From Acidithiobacillus sp. (GTDB lineage Bacteria; Pseudomonadota; Gammaproteobacteria; Acidithiobacillales; Acidithiobacillaceae), in contig JAQVDS010000007.1 in the NCBI GenBank assembly GCA_028697715.1, positions 1 to 64,000 on the forward strand: a stretch of 64,000 bases of DNA, given 5' to 3'. The position numbers and the translations under genes were made by a program. Positions within the stretch are counted from its first letter, which is position 1, and each line of letters starts with the position of its first letter. Under the pieces are notes generated by a model that was not told the origin of the DNA, did no database searches, and saw only the letters and a program-made list of their open reading frames with translations. This document shows, piece by piece, positions 27,562 to 35,302 of this stretch.

Positions 27562-27605
27562 TGTCATAAAAGTGACACAAAAGATTCATACAAATGTAAC
27601 ATTTC
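27562..27605 (+). promoter_or_regulatory. Pho-box-like array of four 11-bp-phased repeats
   Basis: TGTCA (27562), TGACA (27573), ATTCA (27584) and TGTAA (27595) start exactly 11 bases apart, each followed by an A-rich six-base spacer (TAAAAG, CAAAAG, TACAAA, CATTTC). This is the architecture of two adjacent PhoB boxes (TGTCA-N6-TGTCA). A possible -10 (TAAGGT, 27611-27616) lies downstream in the orientation of the TonB receptor operon. Binding by PhoB is an inference. Confidence 0.65.
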
Positions 27606-27699
27606 TCTGATAAGGTTCCTTTCACATAAGGTCTGACCCATGCAGGTGAGACCAAGAGCCGCGGCAAAAGTGACTCATCATCGATAGGAGCGTATCAGA

Positions 27700-29898
27700 A
27701 TGAAGACCAGAAAACCCCTGTTGCTGTCCGTAGTAGCCGTCATTGGCGCTTTGGTACAAATCAATGCCCATGCCGATACCCAGTCTCTGGGTACGGTTAC
27801 CGAAACTGCCAGCAGCGAGTCCGGTTTTTTCGGTGCCGCCCCCAATCTGAACGTGGGCCAGACACCCAAGAGCGATGTCCAGCGCGTGCAGAAGTTTGAC
27901 AAGACCGCCACCCAGCAGGAGACCACCATTACCAAGGGGCAGTTTGAGATGATCAGCCCCACCGATTCCTACACCCAGGTACTCAACACCCTGCCCAACG
28001 CCATGGTCGTCAGCAGCGGCGACAGCATGGATGGCGATGACGTCTATATCAACGGCTTCGGCAAGTCGCTCATCAACTTCACCCTGGATGGCATCCCCCT
28101 CAACGACAACGACAGCTATTCCTACTACACCAACGAGTTCATCCCTTCGGTACTGGTAGCCGGAGCCAGATATTATCCCGGCGCCGAATCGGCCGCCCTA
28201 CCCGGCCTGGCGGCCTTCGGCGGCGCCTTCGCCACCTATAGCCTCAAGCCCTCGCCTTTCCCCATCGTGCGGCCCATTGTCGGCGCCGGCAGCTTTGGCA
28301 AGTACAACTATGGTGGCTTGATCAATACCGGGCTCTTTGCCAAGAACATCGCTCCCACCTCGGCCTGGATCTATGTCAATCAAACTGAACGCGATGGCTA
28401 TTTTCAGAACAATGGTGCCATTCAGACGCAGTTTCTCTTCAAATCTCTTACCCACATCGGCCCCGGCAACCTGACCCTGTTCTTCACTCAGAACAACCAG
28501 CGTTTCAATTACTACAATGGCGCGACTGCGGCGCAGATTGCCGAGTTTGGCCGGGATTACAACAGTTATACCAGCAACCTGCTGAATCCCAATGGCACGG
28601 TGAACTACCTGTATTCAGGTTTCAACTACAACAATTATCTCAACTGGCTGGGCTACGCCAAATATGAAGGACATCTCGGACGGGTTCGCTTCTCGGATCA
28701 ACTATATTACTACTATGGCAATGGCTTTGGCGCCAGTGCTACCACTTATAGCCAGACGGTGCTGACGCCGACCGGGGCCATCGCAACGGTACGGCCAAGC
28801 TCTGGAGAGGTGTTGCTGCGCAATAGCGTCAACAATACCCATCGCTGGGGCAATATTGCCAAGCTGCTCGTGCCGCTGGGGCCGGTGGATAGCGAACTGG
28901 GCTTCTGGTTCAACCACAACAACACCTTGCACGATTCACGCTATCTCAGCATGAGCAATGTCTACTTGGGCTCCAGCTACTACGAACCGGTGGTCACGAA
29001 CACCTATGAGCCCTTCCTGGTGCTCAATTACAAGCCCATCGATGCACTGAAATTGACGGTCGGTTTCAAGTATCTGTACGTCAGCCGCAGCTTTGTCGAT
29101 GACGTGGCCTTGGCGCGCGGGCGCCCTGGCAAATTCGATGTGAATTTCAGCTCGGTGCTGCCCTCCGTCGGCGCCAACCTGCGCATCCTGCCCAACTGGC
29201 ACGCCTATGTGAATTACAGCGAGAATAGTAATCCCCCGGGCTACAACCAGTTCTATACCGGCACCTACAATGCCAACCTGCAGCCCCAGCGTGCCAAGAC
29301 CTACTCGGTAGGCACCAATTGGGAAATTGTCCCCTGGTCTTCGCAATTGCAGGCCTTCCGCGTGGATTTCAGCAATTACATCCTGAGCACCACCATCCTG
29401 CTAGGTTCCTTCAATCAGACGGTGCTGGCCAACGCCGGCAAGGCAATCAACCAGGGCATCAGTTGGCAGAACAATGTGGTGCTGAACGATATCTTCAGTG
29501 CCTACGCCAACGTCGGTATCCTCGACGCCCGTCTGAGCTCCGCCGGACAGCCATTCCCCTATGCCCCGCACCACACCGAAGCGGTGGGCTTCATCGCTCG
29601 CTACCACGGCTTCCGCGGGACCATCTCCTTCCATGAGATGGGGAACTCCTACTACAGCCTTGGTGGTAAATTCTTGCCCCTGGGTAGTCGCTTCTACAGC
29701 AACATGAGTCTGCGCTATACCTTCCACAACGCGCCCCTCAGCGATACCCTCGGCTTTAAGAAGGTGACTGCCGCGCTCAATCTCAACAATCTTTTCGATC
29801 GCAGCTATATCGTCAGTTACAGCGGCAGCAGCAGCAATCCTTATCAAAAGCTGAACCTGCCTTTCAACGTCTACGCCACAGTAGATGCCACTTTCTGA
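27700..29898 (+). CDS. TonB-dependent outer membrane receptor
   Basis: A 732-residue receptor with an N-terminal signal peptide (about residues 1-25, ending NAHA). A plug domain follows with the DDVYINGFGKSLINFTLDGIPL block near residue 110, then a beta-barrel rich in aromatic and Asn residues, ending in Phe as outer membrane proteins do. It starts the operon with its own exbB-exbD-tonB energiser and a PhoD phosphatase, behind a Pho-box-like array. Uptake of a phosphorus compound is therefore likelier than iron, but the ligand is not readable from the sequence. A GATAGGAG ribosome-binding site precedes the ATG. Confidence 0.88.
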   Translation: MKTRKPLLLSVVAVIGALVQINAHADTQSLGTVTETASSESGFFGAAPNLNVGQTPKSDVQRVQKFDKTATQQETTITKGQFEMISPTDSYTQVLNTLPNAMVVSSGDSMDGDDVYINGFGKSLINFTLDGIPLNDNDSYSYYTNEFIPSVLVAGARYYPGAESAALPGLAAFGGAFATYSLKPSPFPIVRPIVGAGSFGKYNYGGLINTGLFAKNIAPTSAWIYVNQTERDGYFQNNGAIQTQFLFKSLTHIGPGNLTLFFTQNNQRFNYYNGATAAQIAEFGRDYNSYTSNLLNPNGTVNYLYSGFNYNNYLNWLGYAKYEGHLGRVRFSDQLYYYYGNGFGASATTYSQTVLTPTGAIATVRPSSGEVLLRNSVNNTHRWGNIAKLLVPLGPVDSELGFWFNHNNTLHDSRYLSMSNVYLGSSYYEPVVTNTYEPFLVLNYKPIDALKLTVGFKYLYVSRSFVDDVALARGRPGKFDVNFSSVLPSVGANLRILPNWHAYVNYSENSNPPGYNQFYTGTYNANLQPQRAKTYSVGTNWEIVPWSSQLQAFRVDFSNYILSTTILLGSFNQTVLANAGKAINQGISWQNNVVLNDIFSAYANVGILDARLSSAGQPFPYAPHHTEAVGFIARYHGFRGTISFHEMGNSYYSLGGKFLPLGSRFYSNMSLRYTFHNAPLSDTLGFKKVTAALNLNNLFDRSYIVSYSGSSSNPYQKLNLPFNVYATVDATF

Positions 29899-29948
29899 GC
29901 CATGATCTGGGCCGCTCTGGCGGCCCCTTCCTTTGAGGATTCCGTACC

Positions 29949-30623
29949 ATGAATTTTACCGAGCTGTTCAAGATTGCCGCCGAGTCCGGCGGGATCCTTT
30001 TCATTATGCCCATCCTCTTGCTTATCGTCCTCTGGGTGAGCTTCGAGCGTTTTCTGTTTCTGAACCGCATGACCCATCTGGGCGAACAATCCGCGCAGAG
30101 TCTCGATCAATTGCCGGATCTGAACGCCCACAATCTGCGCCCTCTTGCCGAGAGCACGCCGGCGCCCTTCAAAGCCCTGCTGGAAGTGCCCTTGCGCTAT
30201 CCGAACATCCGCGACAGCGGACGCATGGCGGAAATTCTGCAGGAAGTGGTCATGCGCCAGGTTCCCACCCTCGATCGCGGTTTATGGATTCTTGACACCA
30301 CTGTTACCTTGGCGCCGCTGCTCGGTCTGTTGGGGACCATCGTCGGCATGTTCCATGCCTTTCAGGTGCTCGACAGTGTCAGCAACCATCCCACCGCCAT
30401 AACCGGCAATGTCGCCGAGGCCCTGTTGGCGACTGCCGCCGGTCTGGTCATCGCCATCATTGGTCTGATCACCTTCAATGGCCTGCACAATCGCATGCGC
30501 CTCGTGGTCCACCAGATGGAAACCCTGCGGACTATGCTCGTCAATCGCCTGGAGGGACTAGAGCAGCACGAACTCGGTGCGAGTTCGGCAAAGCCGGTCT
30601 ACTACGCGGCGCAGGAGGCCTAA
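29949..30623 (+). CDS. exbB: ExbB/TolQ-family proton channel subunit
   Basis: A 224-residue MotA/TolQ/ExbB protein: one N-terminal membrane helix, a cytoplasmic loop, and two C-terminal helices with TVTLAPLLGLLGTIVGMFHA and AEALLATAAGLVIAIIGLI, the conserved channel region. It powers TonB with the proton gradient. It lies 50 bases after the receptor gene and 5 bases before exbD. Confidence 0.92.
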   Translation: MNFTELFKIAAESGGILFIMPILLLIVLWVSFERFLFLNRMTHLGEQSAQSLDQLPDLNAHNLRPLAESTPAPFKALLEVPLRYPNIRDSGRMAEILQEVVMRQVPTLDRGLWILDTTVTLAPLLGLLGTIVGMFHAFQVLDSVSNHPTAITGNVAEALLATAAGLVIAIIGLITFNGLHNRMRLVVHQMETLRTMLVNRLEGLEQHELGASSAKPVYYAAQEA

Positions 30624-30628
30624 GCACC

Positions 30629-31033
30629 ATGCAATACCTAGAGGTAAAGAAAGGCCGGGTAGAGATCATTCCAATGATCGATATCATGTTGTTTTTATTA
30701 ATTTTCTTCATCATGATCACGATCCACATGATTCCCGACCAGGGACTGCCCGCAAATATGCCGGGCTCCAGCACGGCGCAACCGCTACCCAAGCCCAAGA
30801 TAGTGGTGAACCTGTATCCTGACGGTCACATCGAGGTAGAGGGCAAGACCATGACACTGAGCGCCCTGAGCGATTACCTGCACAACCATGAACCGGGCGA
30901 AACCCAGGTGACCATCGCCGCTGACAAAACAGCGGACATTCAGGCCCTGGTCAAGGTCATGGATGCCTGCCGCAGCGCCGGTGTGACGGCCATCGGCCTG
31001 GCGGCCAAAGCTGGAGGAGTGGGCGGCGCATGA
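30629..31033 (+). CDS. exbD: ExbD/TolR-family protein
   Basis: A 134-residue single-helix protein. The membrane segment near residues 12-35 (IIPMIDIMLFLLIFFIMITI) contains the essential Asp that carries protons, followed by the periplasmic domain. The start codon follows GGAGGCCTAAGC. The stop overlaps tonB by 4 bases (ATGA). Confidence 0.92.
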   Translation: MQYLEVKKGRVEIIPMIDIMLFLLIFFIMITIHMIPDQGLPANMPGSSTAQPLPKPKIVVNLYPDGHIEVEGKTMTLSALSDYLHNHEPGETQVTIAADKTADIQALVKVMDACRSAGVTAIGLAAKAGGVGGA

Positions 31034-31749
31034 GTACGGACCTACGCGGCCTAGGTAATCTGATCCAGGCGCAAAGCCCGCGACCCGCAGGGGGACGCGC
31101 TCTGCTGTTGGCGGCGGTGGTGGAAGCCGTCCTCATCGGCGTAATTGTCTGGGAAAGTGCGCAGCAGCGGACGCCGCCCCCCCCGGCTCTGCCGCCCATG
31201 CAACTGCAGCTGTTGAAAGAAGAGCCCCCCAAACCGACGCCGCCGGCACCGAAACCACCAGTACCTACGCCCCCGAAGCCCACGCCCAAGCCGACGCCGA
31301 AACCCCAGCCGCGTCCGCTCCCGCGTCCGGCACCTCGCCCGACACCGGCACCGGTTCGCGAGGTTCTGCCCCCCAGCCCTTTGCCCAGCCCGGTGCAGGC
31401 GCCCCCGGCGCCGCCGGTCACGCCTACGCCACCACCACCGGCACCCGCCAATCCAGCGGTCAAGGCGGATTATCTGGCCCAGGTCAAGGGCGCCATCCAG
31501 GCCGCCGTGCACTTTCCGGAAGCAGCGCGGATGCTGGGTCAGGGTGGGCGGGTGCAGGTGGAGTTCACCCTTCAGGATGGGGTAATCACGGGTCTGCGCA
31601 TATTGCAAAAAGACAGTATGGATTCTTTCAATAGCGCTGCCCTGAGCGCCGTGCGCGAGGCACGCCTCCCCGCCCTTCCGCCAGAACTCAAAGGCAAACG
31701 CTTTCAGCTGGAGCTGTGGGTAGAGTTCCTCCTGCACAACAACGACTGA
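31030..31749 (+). CDS. tonB: TonB energy transducer
   Basis: A 239-residue TonB protein. It has an N-terminal anchor near residues 25-42 (RALLLAAVVEAVLIGVIVW), a long proline/lysine-rich periplasmic stretch (about residues 50-145), and a C-terminal TonB domain with HFPEAARMLGQGGRVQVEFT and ALSAVREARLPALP. It is coupled to exbD by an ATGA overlap. A dedicated TonB in the receptor operon suggests a private energising system. Confidence 0.9.
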   Translation: MSTDLRGLGNLIQAQSPRPAGGRALLLAAVVEAVLIGVIVWESAQQRTPPPPALPPMQLQLLKEEPPKPTPPAPKPPVPTPPKPTPKPTPKPQPRPLPRPAPRPTPAPVREVLPPSPLPSPVQAPPAPPVTPTPPPPAPANPAVKADYLAQVKGAIQAAVHFPEAARMLGQGGRVQVEFTLQDGVITGLRILQKDSMDSFNSAALSAVREARLPALPPELKGKRFQLELWVEFLLHNND

Positions 31750-31768
31750 ACGATAGACAGAGGCAAAC

Positions 31769-33157
31769 ATGAAAAATCAGATGCAACGTCGCGATTTCCT
31801 GCGCAGCAGTCTCGTAATTGGTAGTGCCGGGATGCTTCCCATGCCGCTATGGGCCATGAATCTCCCGGCTTCGGCCACCCGCCTCCATGCCGGGCCGATG
31901 CTGAGCTATCCGGCCTATCGCTCGGCGACGGTCTGGGTGCAGACCCTCGGACCCGCGCAAGTACAGATCCGTTACCAAGCACAGGTCGGCAAGGGAGCGG
32001 TGCAGCACAGCGAAACGGTACAGACCAACGCAGGGAATTTCTATAGCGCCAATATCGTTCTGGATGAGTTGCAGCCAGACACCCGCTATCAAACCCAGCT
32101 CCTCCTCAACGATCAGGTCTTACCCAGTCCAGGGCCCCTGCTGCGTACCCCAAGTCTATGGAAATTCCGCGCCCCAGCGCCGGATTTCAAGGTTTTGACT
32201 GGATCCTGCGCCTACATCAACGATCCTCGCTATGATCGTCCGGGGAAGCCCTATGGTGGTGGCTATGAAATCTACGAACCCATGCGACGGGAACAGGCAG
32301 ACCTGATGATTTGGCTCGGTGATAATCTGTATTTTCGTGAAGCCGACTTCGCCAGTCCTGCGGGAATGGCCCTGCGCTACTGGTCTGATCGTGCTTTTAC
32401 CCCGCTGCAACGGTTTCTGAACAGCACTCCGCAGATCGCCATCTGGGACGACCACGACTATGGCCCCAATGACAGTGACAGCAGCTTTATTTTCAAGGAG
32501 GCGGCACTGCGACTCTTTCAGTCCTACTGGCCCAACCCCAGCTTCGGCTTACCCGGCACGCCCGGCGTATTTACCCAGCAATCGGTCTACGATGCCGACT
32601 TCTTCCTGCTCGACGACCGCTGGTATCGGGATGCCGATGCGGCTGCGGCATCCCGCGGCAAGGTCATGTTTGGCAAGATGCAACTGGATTGGCTCAAAAA
32701 TGCGCTGTTGAGCTCCCATGCCCGTTTCAAATTCGTCGCGGCAGGCGGACAGATGCTGAATGATGACGACGCGTATGAGGGCTGGAATCTCTACCCGGAA
32801 GAACGGCAGGAATTCCTCGACTGGCTGGCAAACAACCAAATTCGCGGGGTGATTTTTTTGTCGGGCGATCGTCACATTTCCGAACTCATGCGTCGCCCGC
32901 GCCCGCGCTACAGCGGCAAGCATGACTACCCCCTCTGGGAAATCACCAGTTCCCCCCTCAATTCCGGGCCTGCCAAGGGCGATCACAATCCTTACCGCGT
33001 ACCTGGAACTCTGGTGCAGGAGCGCAATTACTGCTCTCTCGGCTTCCACGGTCAAGGCCGTGATCGCCAGCTCCTGGTGAGCTGCAAAGACGTCCATGGA
33101 CGCACACTGTGGCAACACCGCATCACCAGTCGGGATCTCGGCTACGACTCTGCCTGA
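31769..33157 (+). CDS. phoD: PhoD-like alkaline phosphatase/phosphodiesterase, Tat-exported
   Basis: A 462-residue PhoD-family metallophosphoesterase. The Tat signal MQRRDFLRSS sits at the N-terminus, followed by a hydrophobic stretch, so it is exported folded with its metals. The N-terminal PhoD domain contains VWVQTLGPAQVQIRYQ. The catalytic domain has KVLTGSCAYIN, IWLGDNLYFREADF, IWDDHDYGPNDSD and LSGDRHISEL, the metal ligands of the family. It releases phosphate from esters in the periplasm or outside. Its place at the end of a Pho-box operon fits phosphate scavenging. It overlaps the convergent regulator by 16 bases. Confidence 0.9.
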   Translation: MKNQMQRRDFLRSSLVIGSAGMLPMPLWAMNLPASATRLHAGPMLSYPAYRSATVWVQTLGPAQVQIRYQAQVGKGAVQHSETVQTNAGNFYSANIVLDELQPDTRYQTQLLLNDQVLPSPGPLLRTPSLWKFRAPAPDFKVLTGSCAYINDPRYDRPGKPYGGGYEIYEPMRREQADLMIWLGDNLYFREADFASPAGMALRYWSDRAFTPLQRFLNSTPQIAIWDDHDYGPNDSDSSFIFKEAALRLFQSYWPNPSFGLPGTPGVFTQQSVYDADFFLLDDRWYRDADAAAASRGKVMFGKMQLDWLKNALLSSHARFKFVAAGGQMLNDDDAYEGWNLYPEERQEFLDWLANNQIRGVIFLSGDRHISELMRRPRPRYSGKHDYPLWEITSSPLNSGPAKGDHNPYRVPGTLVQERNYCSLGFHGQGRDRQLLVSCKDVHGRTLWQHRITSRDLGYDSA

Positions 33158-33834
33158 CCGGGTTCGAAACGGTAGCCGATTCCCCGCTCGGTGAGCAGGA
33201 AACGTGGCTGTTTGGGATTATCCTCGATGATCTTACGCAGCCGCGTGACCCGCACATCGATACTCCGGTCAAAGCGGCCATCCTCCTCTCCCCCAAGAAT
33301 TTGCAGCAAGGTATCGCGACTGAGAATTCGGCGGGGCCGCTGGGCAAAGACCAGTAGCAGTTCCATTTCGGCCGGATTGAGGTCCAGTTCCTGCCCATCG
33401 GCGAACAGGCGTCGGCTGGCAAAATCCAGTCGGAAACGCCCAAATGACAGGCTGGAGCTGGGCTCCTCGCGTCCCTGTCGACGCAACAAGGAACGCAAAC
33501 GAGCCACCAACTCCCGCGCATTGAAGGGTTTGGCGAGGTAGTCATCGACGCCGCTTTCCAGGCCACTGATGCGATCATCGTCATCCCCTCGTGCCGAGAG
33601 CATCAGCACCGGCGGGGCGTTCTTGCCACGCAACTCCTTGACGAGGGCTATACCGTCTTTGCCGCCGGGGAGCATCCAGTCGAGGATGAGCACGTCGATC
33701 GCGCCGTGGGAAAGCTGCTGCCACATCTCCGTGCCATTGCCCGCCAGGAGTACACCAAAACCCTCTTTCTCCAGAAAACCTTTCAGCATCTGTGCCAAGC
33801 GCAAATCGTCGTCGACGATCAGAACCACAGCCAT
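33142..33834 (-). CDS. OmpR-family response regulator (orphan)
   Basis: A 230-residue response regulator. The receiver domain has VDDDLRLAQ, the phospho-acceptor Asp in LILDWMLPG and the DDYLAKPFN switch Lys. The C-terminal winged helix has NPAEMELLLVFAQRPRRILS and RKIIEDNPKQPRFLLTERGIGYRF. It looks more like OmpR than PhoB. No histidine kinase lies beside it. The start at 33834 gives the family N-terminus; upstream sequence holds a GAAAT-N6-GAAAC site also found in the repeats at 33933-34420. Confidence 0.9.
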   Translation of the reverse strand: MAVVLIVDDDLRLAQMLKGFLEKEGFGVLLAGNGTEMWQQLSHGAIDVLILDWMLPGGKDGIALVKELRGKNAPPVLMLSARGDDDDRISGLESGVDDYLAKPFNARELVARLRSLLRRQGREEPSSSLSFGRFRLDFASRRLFADGQELDLNPAEMELLLVFAQRPRRILSRDTLLQILGGEEDGRFDRSIDVRVTRLRKIIEDNPKQPRFLLTERGIGYRFEPGQAES

Positions 33835-33859
33835 GAATCGCTCACTCTTCAGCCCCTCA

Positions 33860-33883
33860 GGAAATAATTCTGAAACAATTCCC
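33860..33883. promoter_or_regulatory. GAAAT/GAAAC 11-bp-phased site upstream of the OmpR-type gene
   Basis: GGAAATAATTCTGAAACAAT, then TCCC: GAAAT and GAAAC start 11 bases apart, one helical turn, as expected for head-to-tail binding of OmpR/PhoB-family dimers. Nearly the same sequence occurs at 34026-34050 and 34243-34267. Autoregulation by the adjacent regulator is my inference. Confidence 0.4.
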
Positions 33884-33954
33884 TTGCAGAATCCAGAATA
33901 TTGAATGTGGGTGCGATTCCGCATCTGCACTCTAGCGGTTGTTTTGCGGCTATT

Positions 33955-33981
33955 AGACGGGCAGCTCGCCCGTCTTTTTTT
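33955..33981 (+). terminator. Rho-independent terminator, array copy 1
   Basis: AGACGGGC-AGCTC-GCCCGTCT followed by seven T. Perfect 8-bp stem on the plus strand. Together with copies 2 and 3 it marks the 3' ends of putative small transcripts. Confidence 0.85.
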
Positions 33982-34064
33982 ATCCCGAGCGCCATCGCTA
34001 CTCCAGAATATTCCAGCGCACACCCGGAAATATTCTCGAAACATTACCCCGGCATTCTACCTTT

Positions 34065-34198
34065 CAAGGAAGGCGATCTACCCAAGCCTCGGGAGTTGGA
34101 GCGTACCATTCAGGGCAAACAGGCCAAGACCTGGCAGCCAAAAAGTTTGTAGCGGTTGTTTTGCGGCTATTAGACGGGCACCTCGCCCGTCTTTTTTT
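34065..34198 (+). ncRNA. Candidate small RNA, repeat unit 1
   Basis: Predicted only from layout: a GAAAT-N6-GAAAC site at 34026-34050, a weak -10 (CATTCT, 34053-34058), about 130 bases of noncoding sequence with a CAGG-loop-CCTG hairpin near 34120, and a strong terminator at 34172-34198. The start is approximate. Tandem small RNAs under an OmpR-type regulator are known (OmrA/OmrB), but no sequence similarity to these is claimed. Confidence 0.35.
34172..34198 (+). terminator. Rho-independent terminator, array copy 2
   Basis: AGACGGGC-ACCTC-GCCCGTCT followed by seven T, identical to copy 1 except for one loop base. It closes repeat unit 1. Confidence 0.85.
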
Positions 34199-34281
34199 AT
34201 CCTGAGCGCCATCGCTACTCCAGAATGTTCCAGCGTACACCCGGAAATATTCTTGAAACATTACCCCGGCATTCTACCGCT

Positions 34282-34416
34282 CAAAGAAGGCGATCTACCC
34301 AAGCCTCGGGGAGTCGGAGCGTACGATTCAGGATAAGCAGGCCAAGACCTGGCAGCCAAAAAGTTTGTAGCGGTTGTTTTGCGGCTATTAGACGGGCACC
34401 TCGCCCGTCTTTTTTT
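34282..34416 (+). ncRNA. Candidate small RNA, repeat unit 2
   Basis: The paralogue of the unit 1 candidate, with the GAAAT-N6-GAAAC site at 34243-34267 and the terminator at 34390-34416. It differs by about a dozen substitutions and small indels in the putative RNA body, while the terminator and the 20 bases before it are unchanged. The start is approximate. Confidence 0.35.
34390..34416 (+). terminator. Rho-independent terminator, array copy 3
   Basis: Same hairpin as copy 2 and seven T. It lies 50 bases before the orn start and so also insulates orn from upstream transcription. Confidence 0.85.
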
Positions 34417-34428
34417 ATCCGGGCGAGA

Positions 34429-34442
34429 GCATGGTACCATGC
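34429..34442. promoter_or_regulatory. 14-bp perfect palindrome before orn
   Basis: GCATGGTACCATGC, a perfect 14-base dyad, lies between the last terminator and the orn ribosome-binding site (GAGGAGAG at 34455). It could be an operator or an mRNA hairpin. Nothing else nearby identifies a factor. Confidence 0.35.
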
Positions 34443-34465
34443 CGCGGTGATCATGAGGAGAGCCA

Positions 34466-35041
34466 ATGGACCCCAAAAGTCAGCGCCTAGTCTGGATCGA
34501 CCTCGAGATGACTGGTCTACAGCCGCAGCAGGATCAGATCCTGGAAATCGCCAGTATCATCACCGACAACCAACTGCGCGTTATCTGCGAGGGTCCCGTG
34601 TTGGCAGTCCACCACGAGGAATCCGTGCTGCGCGCCATGGACGACTGGAATCAACGCACCCATGGGGCTTCTGGGCTGATTGATCGCGTGCGCGTCAGTC
34701 GCCTCGACCTAGCCGCTGTGGAAACGCAAACCCTGGATTTTCTCTCCGCCCACGTCACTCCTGGCACCTCCCCTCTCTGTGGCAATAGCGTCTGTCAGGA
34801 TCGCCGTTTCCTCGCACAGCACATGCCACGCCTGGAGCGATTTTTCCATTACCGTCTGATCGATGTCTCAACCCTGAAGGAATTGAGCGCCCGCTGGTAT
34901 CCCAAACTTCCCCGCTTCCAGAAGTCGGAACGCCATGAGGCCCTCAGCGATATCCGTGAGTCCATAGAGGAGCTACGCTACTATCGCAAGACCATCCTGA
35001 GTGATCCGGATTGGGAAGAGGAGAACCCGGAGTTTGTTTGA
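34466..35041 (+). CDS. orn: Oligoribonuclease
   Basis: A 191-residue DEDDh 3'-5' exonuclease that degrades dinucleotides and short oligoribonucleotides, including pGpG from c-di-GMP turnover. Catalytic residues are visible in WIDLEMTGL (Asp, Glu), [12 protein letters not shown] (Asp) and [11 protein letters not shown] (His, Asp). It has the [18 protein letters not shown] block. The start follows GAGGAGAGCCA. The length is normal. Confidence 0.95.
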   Translation: MDPKSQRLVWIDLEMTGLQPQQDQILEIASIITDNQLRVICEGPVLAVHHEESVLRAMDDWNQRTHGASGLIDRVRVSRLDLAAVETQTLDFLSAHVTPGTSPLCGNSVCQDRRFLAQHMPRLERFFHYRLIDVSTLKELSARWYPKLPRFQKSERHEALSDIRESIEELRYYRKTILSDPDWEEENPEFV

Positions 35042-35044
35042 CGT

Positions 35045-35287
35045 CTATTTGACTGGGGTTGGCAGGTTCTGGATCAGATCGACGCGCACGCGAATCTCCG
35101 TGTCGTCCTCCAGCACCCGACAACGCAGGTAATCGGCACTTTCCCCCGCCTCCACGGCAAGGGGCAGAACCACTGTCATGTAGTGGGTCTGATCCTGCTC
35201 ATCGACCCAGTGCAGTCGCATCTGCTCTGATGTTAGGATGGCAATTTCCAGACGCTCGGCGATCTGTCGTGGCGTATGAGTTGACAT
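35045..35287 (-). CDS. Small Rof-like/hypothetical protein
   Basis: An 80-residue protein convergent with orn and divergent from the LLM gene. RLEIAILTSEQMRLHWVDEQ and the C-terminal IRVRVDLIQNLPTPVK suggest a small beta-barrel like the Rof/YaeO Rho inhibitors, but the resemblance is loose and I would not rely on it. The ATG at 35287 follows a GGAGACTCC-type site on the minus strand. Only 15 bases separate it from the LLM start. Confidence 0.55.
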   Translation of the reverse strand: MSTHTPRQIAERLEIAILTSEQMRLHWVDEQDQTHYMTVVLPLAVEAGESADYLRCRVLEDDTEIRVRVDLIQNLPTPVK

Positions 35288-35302
35288 GGAGTCTCCCGAA
35301 TC

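Larger units (their letters stand above)
33933..34420 (+). repeat. Tandem array of 217-bp repeats (2.25 copies)
   Basis: Two full direct repeats (33933-34149 and 34150-34367) and a 53-base partial third (34368-34420). All begin TAGCGGTTGTTTTGCGGCTA and immediately contain a terminator. The two full units differ at scattered positions. Between terminators, each holds a GGAAATATTCT-GAAACATTACCCC block followed by about 130 bases ending in the next terminator. The whole gap 33835-34465 (631 bases) contains no convincing protein gene; long frames across the array (for example 33905-34336) exist only because of the repetition. Confidence 0.85.

Noticed and set aside
27562-27605. Fur box ahead of the TonB receptor
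   Set aside because: The 11-base direct-repeat periodicity of TGTCA-like units fits a Pho box; no GATAATGATAATCATTATC-like dyad was found.
33905-34336. 143-codon open frame across the repeat array
   Set aside because: It crosses two strong terminators and exists because the repeats lack stops in that frame; its composition is that of noncoding DNA.
33933-34420. CRISPR-like repeat array
   Set aside because: Units are 217 bases with near-identical sequence throughout and no short repeat/spacer alternation; no cas genes nearby.
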